From: Cryptomeria japonica
Lineage: Eukaryota > Streptophyta > Pinopsida > Cupressales > Cupressaceae
Direction: 5' to 3'
DNA: 60,000 nucleotides
Assembly (NCBI RefSeq): GCF_030272615.1
Contig: NC_081414.1
Location: 764,815,413 to 764,875,412 of the forward strand
Part shown: one piece after another, positions 1 through 10,784 of the stretch
Layout: each line of letters opens with the position of its first letter
How positions within the stretch are numbered: the first letter of the stretch is position 1
Position numbers and translations under genes: made by a program
The notes under the pieces: generated by a model
What the model saw: the letters and a program-made list of their open reading frames with translations, nothing else
Databases searched by the model: none
Told to the model about the DNA's origin: nothing

Positions 1-559
1 TTACATCCATCCAATACACTTTGAATCCCTTGAAGGATGCATATGCAAGAAGCATTTGAACACCTTCCAATCTAGCTACTGGAGCAAAAGTTTCTCCATA
101 GTCTTCTCCTTCCTCTTGAGCACATCCCTTACATACCAGTCTGGCTTTATTTCTTACCACTGTGCCATCTTCATTCAACTTGTTTATAAAAACCCATTTG
201 GTGCCAATAACATTTTTATGCTCAGGTCTGGGTACCAAAGACCATGTACCATTCTTTACTATCTGTTCAAGTTCCTCTTCCATAGCCTTGATCTAGTCTT
301 CATCTTTATGTGCCTCTTTAGATGTTTTAGGCTTAAATTCAGAGATCATGCAAGAATTTTCTCTGACCTTTCTTCTTGTAAGAATTCTTGCATCCTTATC
401 TCCTATGATCTGCTTTAAATCATGATCCAGCTTTACATACCTAGGAATGATCTTAACAGTTGCCTCTTGCTTTTCCTCTTCATCCTCATCTTCATCAGCA
501 TCAACATCTACTCATGTAGGAGCATTGTTACTGGTACTAGGTTGTTTTGCAACCGGTTC
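1..559 (-). pseudogene. Element A: integrase-RT linker and N-terminal reverse transcriptase (partial)
   Basis: Read on the minus strand, this part encodes the acidic linker after integrase and then the start of the Copia RT (RVT_2 family): residues matching NGTWSLVPRP, NVIGTKWVFINKLNEDG and ARLVCKG, followed by [14 protein letters not shown] and a segment ending at the MDV motif at the window edge. These are the conserved opening blocks of plant Copia RT. One nonsense codon (TAG, near 292-294) replaces the Trp of the usual D-W-I-K-A motif. The catalytic FVDD motif is not reached, so activity cannot be judged. RT would copy the genomic RNA in cytoplasmic virus-like particles. Confidence 0.85.
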
Positions 560-1263
560 CTAGAAGGTTACAACTGGTTCATCTACCACTTGCTCACTTC
601 CGATTTCTTCAAGTTTCTCAGAGGTTTCATCAACTCTAACATTGATACTTTTAACTATTCTCTGAGTCCTATTGTTAAAACACTTGAGAGATTTTCTCTT
701 GGTGGAATATCCTAGGAATATTCCCTCATCACATTTTGCATCAAACTTGCTCTGGTGTTCACTCCTCTTGATATAACATTTGCTACCAAACACTCTAAAG
801 TAGCTTACTACGGGAGTCTTACTAGTCCAGTACTCATAAGGTGTTTTATCCTTACCTTTCTTGATGAGTACCTGGTTCATAGTATAGACTGCAGTGCTCA
901 CTGCTTCTCTCCTAAAGGTGTGAGCAACCTTCCCTTGAATTAGCATTGTTCTGGTTGCTTCAAGTACAGTCCAGTTGTTTCTTTCTGCTAGGCCATTCTG
1001 CTGTAGAGTCTGGGGGAAGACAATTGCCTCTTGATGCAGTACTTATTGAACTCACTAGAAGTAAACTCACCTCCTTAGTCAGTTCTAAGGCATTTGATTC
1101 TCTTACCACTTTCTTTTTCAACAAGTGCTCTAAAGGCTTTAAACTTTCCAAAAGCTTCAGACTTGTCTTTCAAGAATGTGACCCACATCATTCTTGAGCA
1201 ATCATCAGTATGAATCATAAAGTACCTATCTCCCTGAATGCTCCTAGTTTCATAGGACCACAC
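560..1263 (-). pseudogene. Element A: integrase core and C-terminal part, frameshifted
   Basis: Two overlapping reading frames (1263-1075 and 946-560, with a broken stretch between) cover the rve integrase core and its C-terminal extension. Visible motifs are TRSIQGDRYFMIHTDDCSRM, which holds the first catalytic Asp region, then TFLKDKSEAF, KCLRTD before the second Asp region, and TMNQVLIKKGKDKTPYEYW with YFRVFGSKCYIKR and GIFLGYSTKRKS in the C-terminal region. Frameshifts near 1250 and around 1000-1075 and a stop after KCLRTD show it is dead. It would have integrated the cDNA copy. Confidence 0.82.
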
Positions 1264-2876
1264 AAATCAGTATGCACAAGATTAAGTAAATTATCTATTG
1301 TGAAAGATTTACCTTTGAAGGTTGAGGAAGACATTTTCCCCAGTTGACATTCTCTGCACAAAGGATTCTCTGGTTTGTTCAGAACAAGGAATCCCCTAAC
1401 TACCTTGATCTTATTGGCCTTCATAATGTTATCAAAATTTACATGGCAGAGTCTCCTATGCCATGTCCAACTATCATCATACTTAGCCATTAGAAATTGA
1501 CTGATATTTGCATTCAACTGAAATAAGTTACCTTTGGTCTGCATACCAGTGGCCATCAGTTCACCACTCTTTCCCTTGATTTTGCATACTCCATCTTTGA
1601 ATTCCAGAGTGAGTCCATTATCATTCAGCTGAGCAACACTCAAAAGGTTATGCCTAAGACCTTCTACCCAATACACATTATCAGCACTGCTTTTTCCATT
1701 TAAAGAGATGGACCCTTTGCCTTTTACCATACAAGGTGCATCATTACCAAATCAGACTACACCTCCATCATGCTCTTCCAGAGACAAAAACTTTACCTGG
1801 TCACCAGTCATGTGGTGAGAACAACCACTATCAATAATCCACTCATTGGAATTATCAAAGCGGGAGACAAGAGCCTTCTTGTCTGACACATCTTCCTTAA
1901 CAGCTACAAACACTATGTCTTCACTTTCTTCATCTTCTGATTCATCATCAGTGACACCTTCATCAACTACAACAAGACAGTTTCTCCTATTTTCTCCTTT
2001 GAAATTTTTGAACCTCTCTAGTTTGTCTTTATTATCACCATTAGGACAGTTTACAGCAATGTGTCCAATCTTATTGCAAGAAAAGCATTTCAAAGGGATC
2101 TTACCTTTGTATTTGCCAGTTCCCTTAGGAAGTCTCTTGGCCAGAAGACCTTCAAATTCCATCAGGATCTCCTCATCATCCATATCTCTTCTTTGTCTAG
2201 GTTCACAACTGATGCTAGCTTCTTTACCCTTTCTAGATAGTGCAGCAGATGCTTTAAAGGCTAAATCAGTCTTCTGAACACTGCCATCATAATTGTGTAG
2301 CTCATATGCAGTGAACTTAGCAATGATGGAATCTAGGGACACCTTTGTCTTGTCAATAGATCTCAACTCCTAAATAGCGGCAACCCTTATTGCATAGACC
2401 GGTAATAAGGTTCTCAAAACTTTGCTAACAATGGTGGAATCATCCATTGTACCTCCTGCACTCTTGATGTCTCCAACAACAGTTTTAATCCTTATCCCAT
2501 ATTGTTGAATGGTCTCTCCTTCAACCATCTGCATGTCTTCAAACTTTCCTCTAAGGCTTTCTTCCTTAGCTTGCTTCACATGCTCATCACCATCATAGAT
2601 AGACTCCAGAGTATCCCATACATCTTTGGGATTGTCTTTTTCCTGAACATCTATAAACTCAACATCTGATAGGTTGCTGATAAGAGCTTCCATTACTTGC
2701 CCATTCTCCTGAATTTCTCTTCTTTGATCATCGGTGAGAGTACCGGTAGGGACAACATTACTATTCTCAACATAGCTCCAGTGTTGAGCACCCATTCTTT
2801 TAATGTATATCTTCATTTTCTCCTTCCATATCTTAAAGTTATCTCTGTTGAACTTAGGACCTTCCCTCTTCATCAT
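1215..2876 (-). pseudogene. Element A: gag, CCHC knuckle, protease and GAG-pre-integrase
   Basis: Starts at the double ATG at 2876-2871, 58 bases inside the PBS, with MMKREGPKFNRDNFKIWKEK, the typical start of a plant Copia gag (UBN2 family). The capsid-like part includes VKQAKEESLRGKFEDMQM. The nucleocapsid knuckle CFSCNKIGHIAVNCP is complete (CX2CX4HX4C). The protease active-site block WIIDSGCSHHMTGD follows, then KGSISLNGK, GLRHNLLSVAQL and the GAG-pre-integrase signature TWHRRLCHVNFDNI. In-frame stops lie at 2370-2372 (TAG where body F has CAG) and 1752-1754 (TGA where relatives have Arg). The frame is otherwise kept until about 1250. Gag would form the particle shell; the protease would cut the polyprotein. 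Confidence 0.88.
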
Positions 2877-2933
2877 TAGAATAGGATCGTTTCCTCAAGC
2901 AGTTAAGCTTACAACACAGAGGACCTGGAGGAT

Positions 2934-2945
2934 GCTCTAATACCA
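2934..2945 (-). other. Primer-binding site of element A
   Basis: On the minus strand this reads TGGTATTAGAGC, one base from TGGTATCAGAGC, the initiator-Met tRNA 3'-end complement used by most plant Copia elements. It lies directly inside the 5' LTR. Confidence 0.85.
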
Positions 2946-2947
2946 AT

Positions 2948-4455
2948 TGATGAATAATGATGAACAATAAGTACTCAGCAGATACTAAGAGGGGGGGTGA
3001 ATCAGTATAGCCAAAAATCTTCCTTAAACCACTTTGACTGCAAAGACTGAACTAACTGGTAAACAGTGTCACCGATCTAAAACAGGGCACTACCGGTAAA
3101 ACACAATATGACTGTGAAAGACATAAACCGGTAACATTTAGATCTTCACCACACCTAATTTCTCCTTTCCACTTCACCCATATGCATAAACAAGTAATAC
3201 ATTAGAAATGTAAAGACCACTGGATCAGCATGCATTACCACTTAACAGAAAACACTAATCATCACATGAAAAAGCATCACACATGACACACTAATTTTTC
3301 ACGTGGAAACCTAATTGGGAAAAACCACGGTGGGGATGAATAAACACAAGTTGTTCTTTGAACTCTTCTAAAGTCCACTCTGTTAGGAGCCTAATCCGGT
3401 TAAGGACTTTACAATAGGTTCTGCTAGGAACCGATCCTGCTAGGGATCACCTGGTTAAGGGATGGCTAAATACCCGGTTAAAGGTTAGAACCCTATTAAA
3501 GGTTACCTCACAAAAGGATTTGAAGAACTCAATGAATCTGAGTCACCCTGTTAAAGGATTTACAGAAAGCCTGTTAAACCTACCCAGTTAAGGGATTTTC
3601 CAACAATTGAAATGGTTAGAAGTCAATAGGTAATACACTGATCTGATAACAACACTAAAATGCCAAGGCAGGTCCACTTTAGTTCCTTTACTTCTATAAT
3701 CACACTTTGCAGGTATCAACACACTTCTCTAATCTGGCAAGAATCAAGTATCTCTTCACTCGGATACACACATAACATTTGCCAACAACCTCAAAATGCA
3801 AATCATTGTCGACCTTATAGACAACAGATAGGTCGGTGGCATAAACCCTAAACCCTAAACATTTAGGTTATCAATACAGTCAATCCAATCCTAATCATTC
3901 AATCACATTGCATAGTGTAAAATGATCTTGAACAAATCTCAAGACGTTCTCCATCATTCGTTCTTTGTTGCTTTTGGAAGCTGATAACCCATCACGCACT
4001 CTCCACCATTTAATAAGACTTTGCACATTCCTGAGGTAGATAGGATCAATCTTCTTCATGCAAGATCCTCAAGAAAATCCTTCACGCGCACAAGGCTGAC
4101 GTGGCAACATGATCTAATCTTCATTTCAATGCTACCCCATCATAGGATGTCATCGGTCAAATCACACAAACTTGAAATGCATCAACCGGAAACCCTGAAG
4201 CTGAGACTACCAACCGGTAGTCATACCAAATGAAACCCCGATACAAAACTTTCCATATATCAGTTCACATTCCAACATACCGCTTCACTTGAACCAACAT
4301 ATCGCTTCACTTTTTCACATATACCGGTTCACATCATCATACCGGTTCTCTTGCCAATTTGCTTACTTCAATATACTGGTTCATACTTCAGCATATTGAC
4401 ATCAATGACAACATACAATATCATCATGTCATCACACTCTGCACATATGCCAGCA
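2948..4455 (-). repeat. 5' LTR of Copia element A
   Basis: About 1.5 kb between the PBS and the target locus. It has the block shared by all Copia LTRs here: a G-run followed by TGAATC near the PBS-proximal end, GGGAAAAACCACGG at about 3320, and a degenerate series of (C/G)GTTAA(A/G)GGATT words at 3370-3600. Many ACCGGT words occur in the outer third. Only this LTR of the element is in the window, so an LTR pair comparison is not possible. Confidence 0.85.
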
Positions 4456-4486
4456 CCGTATTAAAAACATTTGCCACTACACTTAC

Positions 4487-4661
4487 CACCAGATTGGGAG
4501 ATAGAGAGTGCATATACGTTTCCAAATCCACCTTGTATGTTTCCTGGGTGAACTTGATCTTCACCTGAGCTTCTTTGTCACTACAGCCCATAGCCTCAAA
4601 CACCATTCTATAAAATCTCTCCAACACCTCCCCATCAAGTTTGTGTTCTTCTACCAGAAAC
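4487..4661 (-). pseudogene. Putative host exon, 3' part, interrupted by element B
   Basis: Not a retroelement sequence that I recognise. On the minus strand it is open for about 58 codons, with segments such as EEHKLDGEVLERFYRMVFEA and QVKIKFTQETYKVDLETYMH. It ends at CTGGTG followed by GTAAGT (donor GT at 4486-4485), a good plant 5' splice site. At its upstream end it abuts the 3' LTR of B. The other half of the exon is 10734-10784; removing B and one TSD copy restores the frame, giving an exon of about 221 nt. Amino-acid composition looks like a soluble helical protein. I do not recognise the family. It could also be an exon carried by an older, unrecognised transposon. Confidence 0.55.
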
Positions 4662-5873
4662 TGTTAGATAGTTCAAATAACTGGAAGACAACTGAGAGGG
4701 GGGGTGAATCAATTGTCATAGATTACTGGAACATTAAGCAATTAAAACTTTAATACTGAAACCCAAAATATCAATGTTGGAATGCTTAAACCAAATACCA
4801 AAATAGCAGATAAACCAATTAAGCATAAACAATAATCAGAGAATAAATACCATCCACATGACACTGAGATTTATACGTGGAAGACCTGGTAAAGGGAAAA
4901 ACCACGATGGGAAGCCTACCCATAGTTAGATAATATTTTTGTAGTAGGTATGTGAATTACAATTGAGGGGTTTGTACTTGTAGGAAGGCCAACAACCTAG
5001 AACACACTTCTCATCACAAAAGGAGTCTCGCTGACTACATAGAAATCCAGACTACAATCCGGAGAAATGAATGAACTGCAAAGATAGCATCTCCTATGCC
5101 TGAATATAGTTTTGGTTAAGCACAATACAAAAGGACTAAATCCTCTTACATAAACCCAACTCGATCACCAATGATCGACCAAATCATCTTCCTAAATGAT
5201 TATTACATTATTCACTCAATATATTTCTATATCCCATCATATATTCCCTTGATCTACAATGAGATCTTACATCATATATATACAAACCCTCGATCATAAA
5301 CAATAAGGTCAGCCACCAGATAATAAAACAATTACATAATTTCAAAACATGTAGGCCAAAGACCAAACAAATAATAGCCAACCCATAAGACATCCAGGAA
5401 ACACATCGAGAGGTCCAATCCACACGTTACATTAAGTCGGTCCATAACCAAGATACATCGGGACCCAATATATGTCCATACATGCTAAAGCAATGATCTC
5501 AATCTATCAAGTCTTGAACATGATCACCATCAGCATCTTGAAACTCCACTAGAAGTCGCACCAACACCACTTATGCAATTCATCAAAGCTTTGCTGATGA
5601 AACCCTCACTGGAACCACAAACCAAGCTTTCTAGAAAACAAGATAGCATCTGATTACCAAATCCAAAACCAACTGACTGAACATGAACATGAGTAGCATG
5701 AATAAAAAATTTCATAACCCAAACATACTAGAGCATACCAAATCATAACCAACCAGAAACCAAACAACCTACAAAGACTAGAAGGGTTTTGATTAAGCAT
5801 CCAAAACAGCTAGTGTTGACATCAATGACAAAACATCAATGCAACACATAATCAATTCCTCCAAATGGCCAAA
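4662..5873 (-). repeat. 3' LTR of element B
   Basis: Aligns end to end with 9522-10733 at exactly the same length (1212 bp). In plus orientation it starts tgttag and ends ggccaaaa, where the 5' copy has ggccaaca. A polypurine tract (minus strand CCAAAGGGGGA, 5878-5888) abuts its element-side edge. It contains the GGGAAAAACCACGATGGG block and a TATA-like stretch (atatatata, about 5274-5282). Confidence 0.92.
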
Positions 5874-6144
5874 AATATCCCCCTTTGGCATTGATGGCAA
5901 CACTACATGTGAAAAACATCCAAGTGCCAAGGAATGACAAAACAAGTCTCTCCCAATGGAAGACAACTGATAATCTCCCATACAAAGATATAGTAATGAA
6001 GTTATGAAATAAAGACCAAACTCCCCATGTGAATGATATCTCTGTAGAGCTCTGTTTTGCACATATATCACTCCCCCTTTGACATCAATGCCAGAAATCT
6101 GACAAAAATATCAAAGAAAAAACAAAAACCACTAAAACACAAGG

Positions 6145-7217
6145 CTAACTACTCCCCTTTAGTAGTAGCATCCCCACATCAATGTCGGAATGAATAATAT
6201 CTCTGATAATGCATATCAGACTAATGTCAAATAACATCAAATAGTTCTCTGCCAGAGGGGCAGAAACCCCTAATCTTTCTCTCATATACTCAAATGATTC
6301 TTTAGGCAAAGGTTTAGTGAAAATATCTACAATCTGTTCTTTAGTGTTCACATAAACTAGACTAACTTCATTTTGTTCCACCTTCTCCTTCAAAAAGTTA
6401 TACTTGATAGATATGTGCTTTGTCTTAGATAGAAATACCAAATTCTTTGATATGTCAATAGTAGAAGAGTTATCACGGTGAATAACTATCAATCTAGTGC
6501 AATGCACTTTAATATCCTTTAACATTTTCTTCATCCATAGAACTTGTGTACAACTAGTAGTAGCAACAACATACTCAGCTTCAATAGTAGTTAACTGATC
6601 TATGAAACCAATTTCTTTCCAAGAAAGAAAGCTCCACCAGAAGTACTTTTCCAGTCATCAACATCACCAGCCCAATCTACATCTATATATGCACATAAAG
6701 TAAATTCATCATCCTTAGGAAACCACAAACCATATTCAGATGTACCTTGCAGGTATCTAAGAATTATTTTTACCTCACTCTCATGATTCTCTAGGATCAA
6801 TGCAATACAAATAACATTCATTATGTCAGGCTTGGTCTGAGTCAAATATAGCAAACCTCTAATCATAGACTTGTTTCTTGTAGGATTTACCAGTGCAGAA
6901 ACATCTTTCCTTGTCGATTTATCACTTGTAACCATAGGAGTACTTATCGGTTTAGAATCTATCATACCAAATTTCTTCAACAATTCCATAGCATACTTAC
7001 TTTGATAGATGAAAATACCTTTAACAATTTGAGTAATTTGCAAACCTAAGAAAATTTTCATTTCACCAATCATAGACATTTCAAATTCTTTCTCCTTATT
7101 CTTAGAAAATTTCATGCACAACTTATCTTCATCTCCAAAACTGATGTCATCAACATAAACTTCAATAATCAGTATATCATCATCAGTGACTTTATAATAT
7201 AGATTACCAAGCTTCAA
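6145..7217 (-). pseudogene. Element B: reverse transcriptase palm and RNase H
   Basis: Minus-strand frame 7217-6600 carries the RT catalytic block EVYVDDISFGDED with both Asp residues, then EFEMSMIGEMKIFLGLQI, QSKYAMELLKKFGM and KPISTPM, then the Copia RNase H start (YIDVDWAGDVDDWKSTSGG). A frameshift at about 6570 moves the rest to another frame (6534-6145) with RDNSSTIDIS, where relatives have CDNTSAINIS, plus KTKHISIKYNFLKE and DIFTKPLP. The motif order and spacing are those of Ty1/copia pol. The change CDN to RDN and the frameshift argue against activity. Confidence 0.85.
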
Positions 7218-7310
7218 AAAATATTTATCTAATCATGCATACCAAGCTCTAGGTTCCTATTTCAATCCATATAAAGCTTTCCTTAACTTGCAAACCATGT
7301 TTATATCATC

Positions 7311-8459
7311 TTAAAGTGAAAAACCATTAGGTTTCTCAATATAAAATTCCTCATCAAGATCCCCATTAAAAAATGCACACTTGACACCCATCTGATAAAC
7401 CTTGTACTTCTTATATGTAGCATAGGCAAGAAAAAATCTTATAGCTTCAATCCTAGCTATGGGTGCAAAATTTTCACCATAACCAATTCCTTCCTTCTGA
7501 GAATATCCTTTACAAACAAATCTAGCTTTATTCCTTACAACTTGTCCATCTTCATTTAATTTATTCCTAAAAACCCATTTAGTTCCAATAACATTCTTAT
7601 TTTTAGGCCGGGGAACTAAAGTCCATGTGTTATTCTTCTCTATCTGATCTAATTCTTCTTCCATAGCTTTAATCCAACATTCATCTTTACATGCTTCAAT
7701 TACTAATACTGGTTCAACTTGAGAAATTAAACATACCTCATTAGATGCCAATATCCTTCTTGTCATCACTACATTGTTCTTATCCCCAATGATCTGATCT
7801 TCCGAATGATTCAATCTCGCATACCTAGGGGTCTTCTGACTCTCTGTTCCTCTTCCCAGTTCTTTAGATACTGTAGAATTTTTTGATATTGCCCGAGTAA
7901 CTGGATCAACATTTTGTTTTGGTAAAGGTGCTACCAGCTCAGCTATGATCATTTCCCCTACCATTTTTTGCTCATAATGAAATATATTACCTTTTTTTTG
8001 TGTACCAGTTGCAATCTCCAAACCAAATCTATTAATGATTTTGCATTTTTCATCCTTGAACTATAATTGAACTCCCTTATCCACCAATTGTCCTACACTC
8101 AAAAGATTATGCCTCAAACCTTCAGCATAATAAACATTATCAGTATTATGCTTACCATCCAATGATATAGTTCCTTTTCCCTTGATCATACACGCTTTGT
8201 CATCTCCAAATCTAACTAGACCGCCATCACATTCTTGCAAAGATAGAAACTTCCCTTTATCTCTAGTCATATGATGTGAACATCCACTATCAATTACCCA
8301 TTCATCCTTATCTTCAATTTTAGAAGCAAGTGCCTTCTCTTTAGGTACATTCTCTTCCAGTGCCGGAACATCTTCCATCATAGTCAAGAACACCCATTCC
8401 TTTCCATTGCTGGAACCATTAGTAGAGTCTTTTGTTGGTTCATCATTAGAATTAGTCAC
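7311..8459 (-). pseudogene. Element B: protease fused directly to RT N-terminus; integrase absent
   Basis: Starts in the nucleocapsid-protease linker; the protease active site WVIDSGCSHHMTRDKGKF is intact, followed by MIKGKGTISLDGK and GLRHNLLSVGQL. After GTQKKGNIFHYEQK the frame passes straight into the linker that normally lies after integrase (VAPLPKQNVDP, RYARLNHSEDQIIGDKNN) and then RT ([40 protein letters not shown]). The GAG-pre-integrase and the whole integrase core and C-terminal part, roughly 400 residues in relatives, are missing at about position 7965. The deletion keeps the frame. One stop lies between 8061 and 8021 and a TAA at 7308-7310. The element would need integrase in trans. 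Confidence 0.85.
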
Positions 8460-9464
8460 ACCTTCCTCATCCTCTATGTAGCATGATTTATCTATGTTTT
8501 CCCTACACTTATACTTGTTCTGATATCCAGGGTTAGGCTTAAAAGATCTTCTAGCTCTTTCTTCAAATCTTGAATTCCTTTCAGGATATCTAGATGCAAA
8601 ATGACCAATCTTATTCCATGCAAAACATTTAAAAGGTTCTTTTCCTTCATACTTACTTCCTACTGGTGTTTTAGGTACTCTTCTAGCAAATAGGGTTTCA
8701 AGTTGCTCAAATTATTCATCTTGTCTCTTCATATCATCCAATTCCTTTGCATATAAATCTCTTCAATCTTGCTTGTCAGTTGATGATGCAGATGCCTGAA
8801 AAGAAAGTTCATACTTCACAGCTCTAGAGGGTCCAAATTCTTCAAGCTCAAAAGCAGATAATTTCCCAACCAATGTATCTTTGTTGATAGAAGTATTAGC
8901 CATTGTTCTCAATTCATTAATTGCAATAGCCTTCATCTTGTAAGGTGGGGGTAAAGCTCTGAGAACTTTAGAAACTATTTCATCTTCACTTAAAGTTCCA
9001 CCACAATATTTAATTCCCATCACAATCTCATTTACCCTTTCCATGAATGCACTTATCCTTTCATCTTCTTCCATTTTCAGCTTTTCATATCTCACCTGAT
9101 AACCATCAATTTTAGCAATCTTCACAGTAGGGTCACCTTCATTAAGAGTCTCTAACGTGTCCCATATAGCCTTTGCAGATGATTGGTTAGTTAGTCCCAT
9201 TGTTTTTTATCACAAGAGGGCTTATTTTTCTTTACAATCATTCTCAAGATCCTTATCCAAGTTTTTTGGAGGAGGATTGTCAGATGTCGTATTATGAGGT
9301 GTAACACCATTCTGTGTGATCTCCCAAATCTCCTTACCGAGACATCTTAGATGAGTCTCCATTTGAATCTTCCATACTCTATAATTTGTTCCATCAAGCC
9401 TAGGAATATCTCTCCGAAAGATAGCTCCAGATGAACTAGATGAACTTGAATTGTTAGTCACCAT
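8460..9464 (-). pseudogene. Element B: gag with degenerate zinc knuckle
   Basis: Begins MVTNNSSSSSSSGAIFRRD and continues with LDGTNYRVWKIQMETHLRCL, the usual N-terminal Copia gag pattern. The second block (9200-8763) has AKAIWDTLETLNEGD, ERISAFMERVNEI and VSKVLRALPPPYKMKAIAI. One stop separates the two blocks in the same frame. The knuckle near 8600-8650 reads CFAWNKIGHFASRYP: the second and last Cys are replaced, so zinc binding should be lost. No capsid activity is expected. Confidence 0.82.
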
Positions 9465-9507
9465 AGGATCTTCCTCAAGCGGTTAAGCTTCTGCAGAAAG
9501 GACCAAA

Positions 9508-9519
9508 GCTCTGATACCA
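9508..9519 (-). other. Primer-binding site of element B
   Basis: Minus strand reads TGGTATCAGAGC, the perfect initiator-Met tRNA type PBS, starting 2 bases inside the LTR edge at 9522. Confidence 0.9.
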
Positions 9520-9521
9520 AT

Positions 9522-10733
9522 TATTAGACAGCTCAAATAACCATAAGACAACTAAGAGGGGGGGTGAATCAGTTGTCATAGATTACCGGAACATTAAGCA
9601 ATTAAAACTTTAATACCAGAACCCAAAAGATCAATACCGGAATGCTTAAACCAAATACCAAAATAGCAGATAAACCAATTAAGCATAAACAATAATTAGA
9701 GAATAAATACCATCCACATGACACCAATATTTATACATGGAAAACCCAATAAAGGGAAAAACCATGATGGGAAGCCTACCCACAGTCAGATAATACTTTT
9801 GTAGTAAGTATGTGAATTACAATTGAGGGGCATGCACTTTCAAGAAGGCCAACAACCTAGAGCACACTGCTCATCACAAAAGAAGTCTCACTGACTACAT
9901 AGAAATCCATACTACAATCCGAAGAAATGAATGAAATGCAAAAATAGCATCTCCTATGCCTGAATATAGTTCTGGTTAAGCTCAATACTGAAGGACTAAA
10001 TCTTCTTACATAAACCCAACTTGATCACCAATGATCAACCAAATCCTCTTCCTGAATGATTATTACATTATTCACTCAATACATTTCCATATCCCATCCT
10101 ATAGTCTCATGATCTACAATGAGATCTTACATCATATATATACAAATCATCGACTATAAACAATAAGGTCGGCCACCAGACAATAAAATAATTAGATAAT
10201 TGCAAAACATGTTGGCCAGAGACCAAACAAATAATATCCAACCCATAAGACATCCTAGAAACATATCGAGAGGTCCAATCCACACATTACATTAAGTTAG
10301 TCCATAACCTAGGTACATCGGGACCCAATATAGGTCCATACACACTAAAGCAATGATCTCAATGTGCCAAGTCTCAAACATAATCACCATCAGCATCCTA
10401 AAACTCCACTAGAAGCCACACCAACACTACTTATGTAATTCATTAAAGCTTTATCGGTGAAACCCTCACTAGAACCACAAACCAATCTTTCTAGCAAACA
10501 TGATAGCATCTGATTACCAAATCTAAAACCAACTGATTGAACATGAACATGAGTAGACTGAATAAGCCAATTCCATAACCCAAACATACTGGAGCATACT
10601 AGATCATATCCAACCAGAAACCAAACAACCTACCAAGACCAAAAGAGTGCTAGTGAAGCATCCAAAACAACTAGTGTTGACATCAATGACAAAACATCAA
10701 TGCAACACAATCAATTCCTCTGTATGGCCAACA
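9522..10733 (-). repeat. 5' LTR of element B
   Basis: Partner of 4662-5873, same length. In plus orientation it begins tattag (the other copy has tgttag, so the terminal CA of the element-oriented LTR is mutated) and ends ggccaaca. It carries the same G-run hairpin (9547-9577) and GGGAAAAACCATGATGGG block. Confidence 0.92.
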
Positions 10734-10784
10734 AAAACTCTTCCTCAATGACATTATTCACCGCTGGTAACAGGTACTCCTCCT
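10734..10784 (-). pseudogene. Putative host exon, 5' part, interrupted by element B
   Basis: Minus-strand continuation of the exon at 4487-4661. Reading from 10784 it encodes EEYLLPAVNNVIEEEF. The base pair before it is AG (plus-strand ct at 10785-10786), preceded by a T/A-rich tract, so 10784 could be the exon start after a 3' splice site. At 10734-10738 lies the TSD copy aaaac. Rejoined to 4656 without one TSD copy, the codons run on with no shift. Confidence 0.5.

Larger units (their letters stand above)
1..4455 (-). mobile_element. Copia LTR retrotransposon A, truncated by window edge
   Basis: Minus-strand Ty1/copia element. From high to low coordinates it shows the 5' LTR (2948-4455), an initiator-Met type PBS, gag, CCHC knuckle, protease, integrase and the start of RT. 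The RT finger/palm, RNase H, PPT and 3' LTR lie beyond position 1. The LTR ends (tgatgaata... and ...tgccagca) fit the TG...CA rule in element orientation. The base after the outer end is ccgta (4456-4460), a candidate TSD whose partner is outside the window. Coding has several nonsense codons and at least one frameshift, so it is not autonomous. Confidence 0.9.
4662..10733 (-). mobile_element. Copia LTR retrotransposon B, integrase-deleted, with TSD
   Basis: Complete two-LTR element on the minus strand, 6072 bp, with two 1212-bp LTRs (4662-5873 and 9522-10733). Flanking 5-mers are gaaac (4657-4661) and aaaac (10734-10738), a TSD with one mismatch. PBS, gag, protease, RT and RNase H are present but the integrase core is missing. 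The gag start (MVTNNSSSSSSSG) and LTR sequence differ from A, C/F and D/E, so B is a separate family. It inserted into a putative exon. Confidence 0.92.

Noticed and set aside
2934-2945. Initiator-Met tRNA-like sequence as a tRNA gene
   Set aside because: Only the short primer-binding complement is present at the LTR edges; no cloverleaf can be drawn.
5208-6071. Minus-strand open frames with hydrophobic stretches that could look like small membrane proteins
   Set aside because: They lie in the 3' LTR and 3' non-coding part of B; the matching frame in the 5' LTR is broken.
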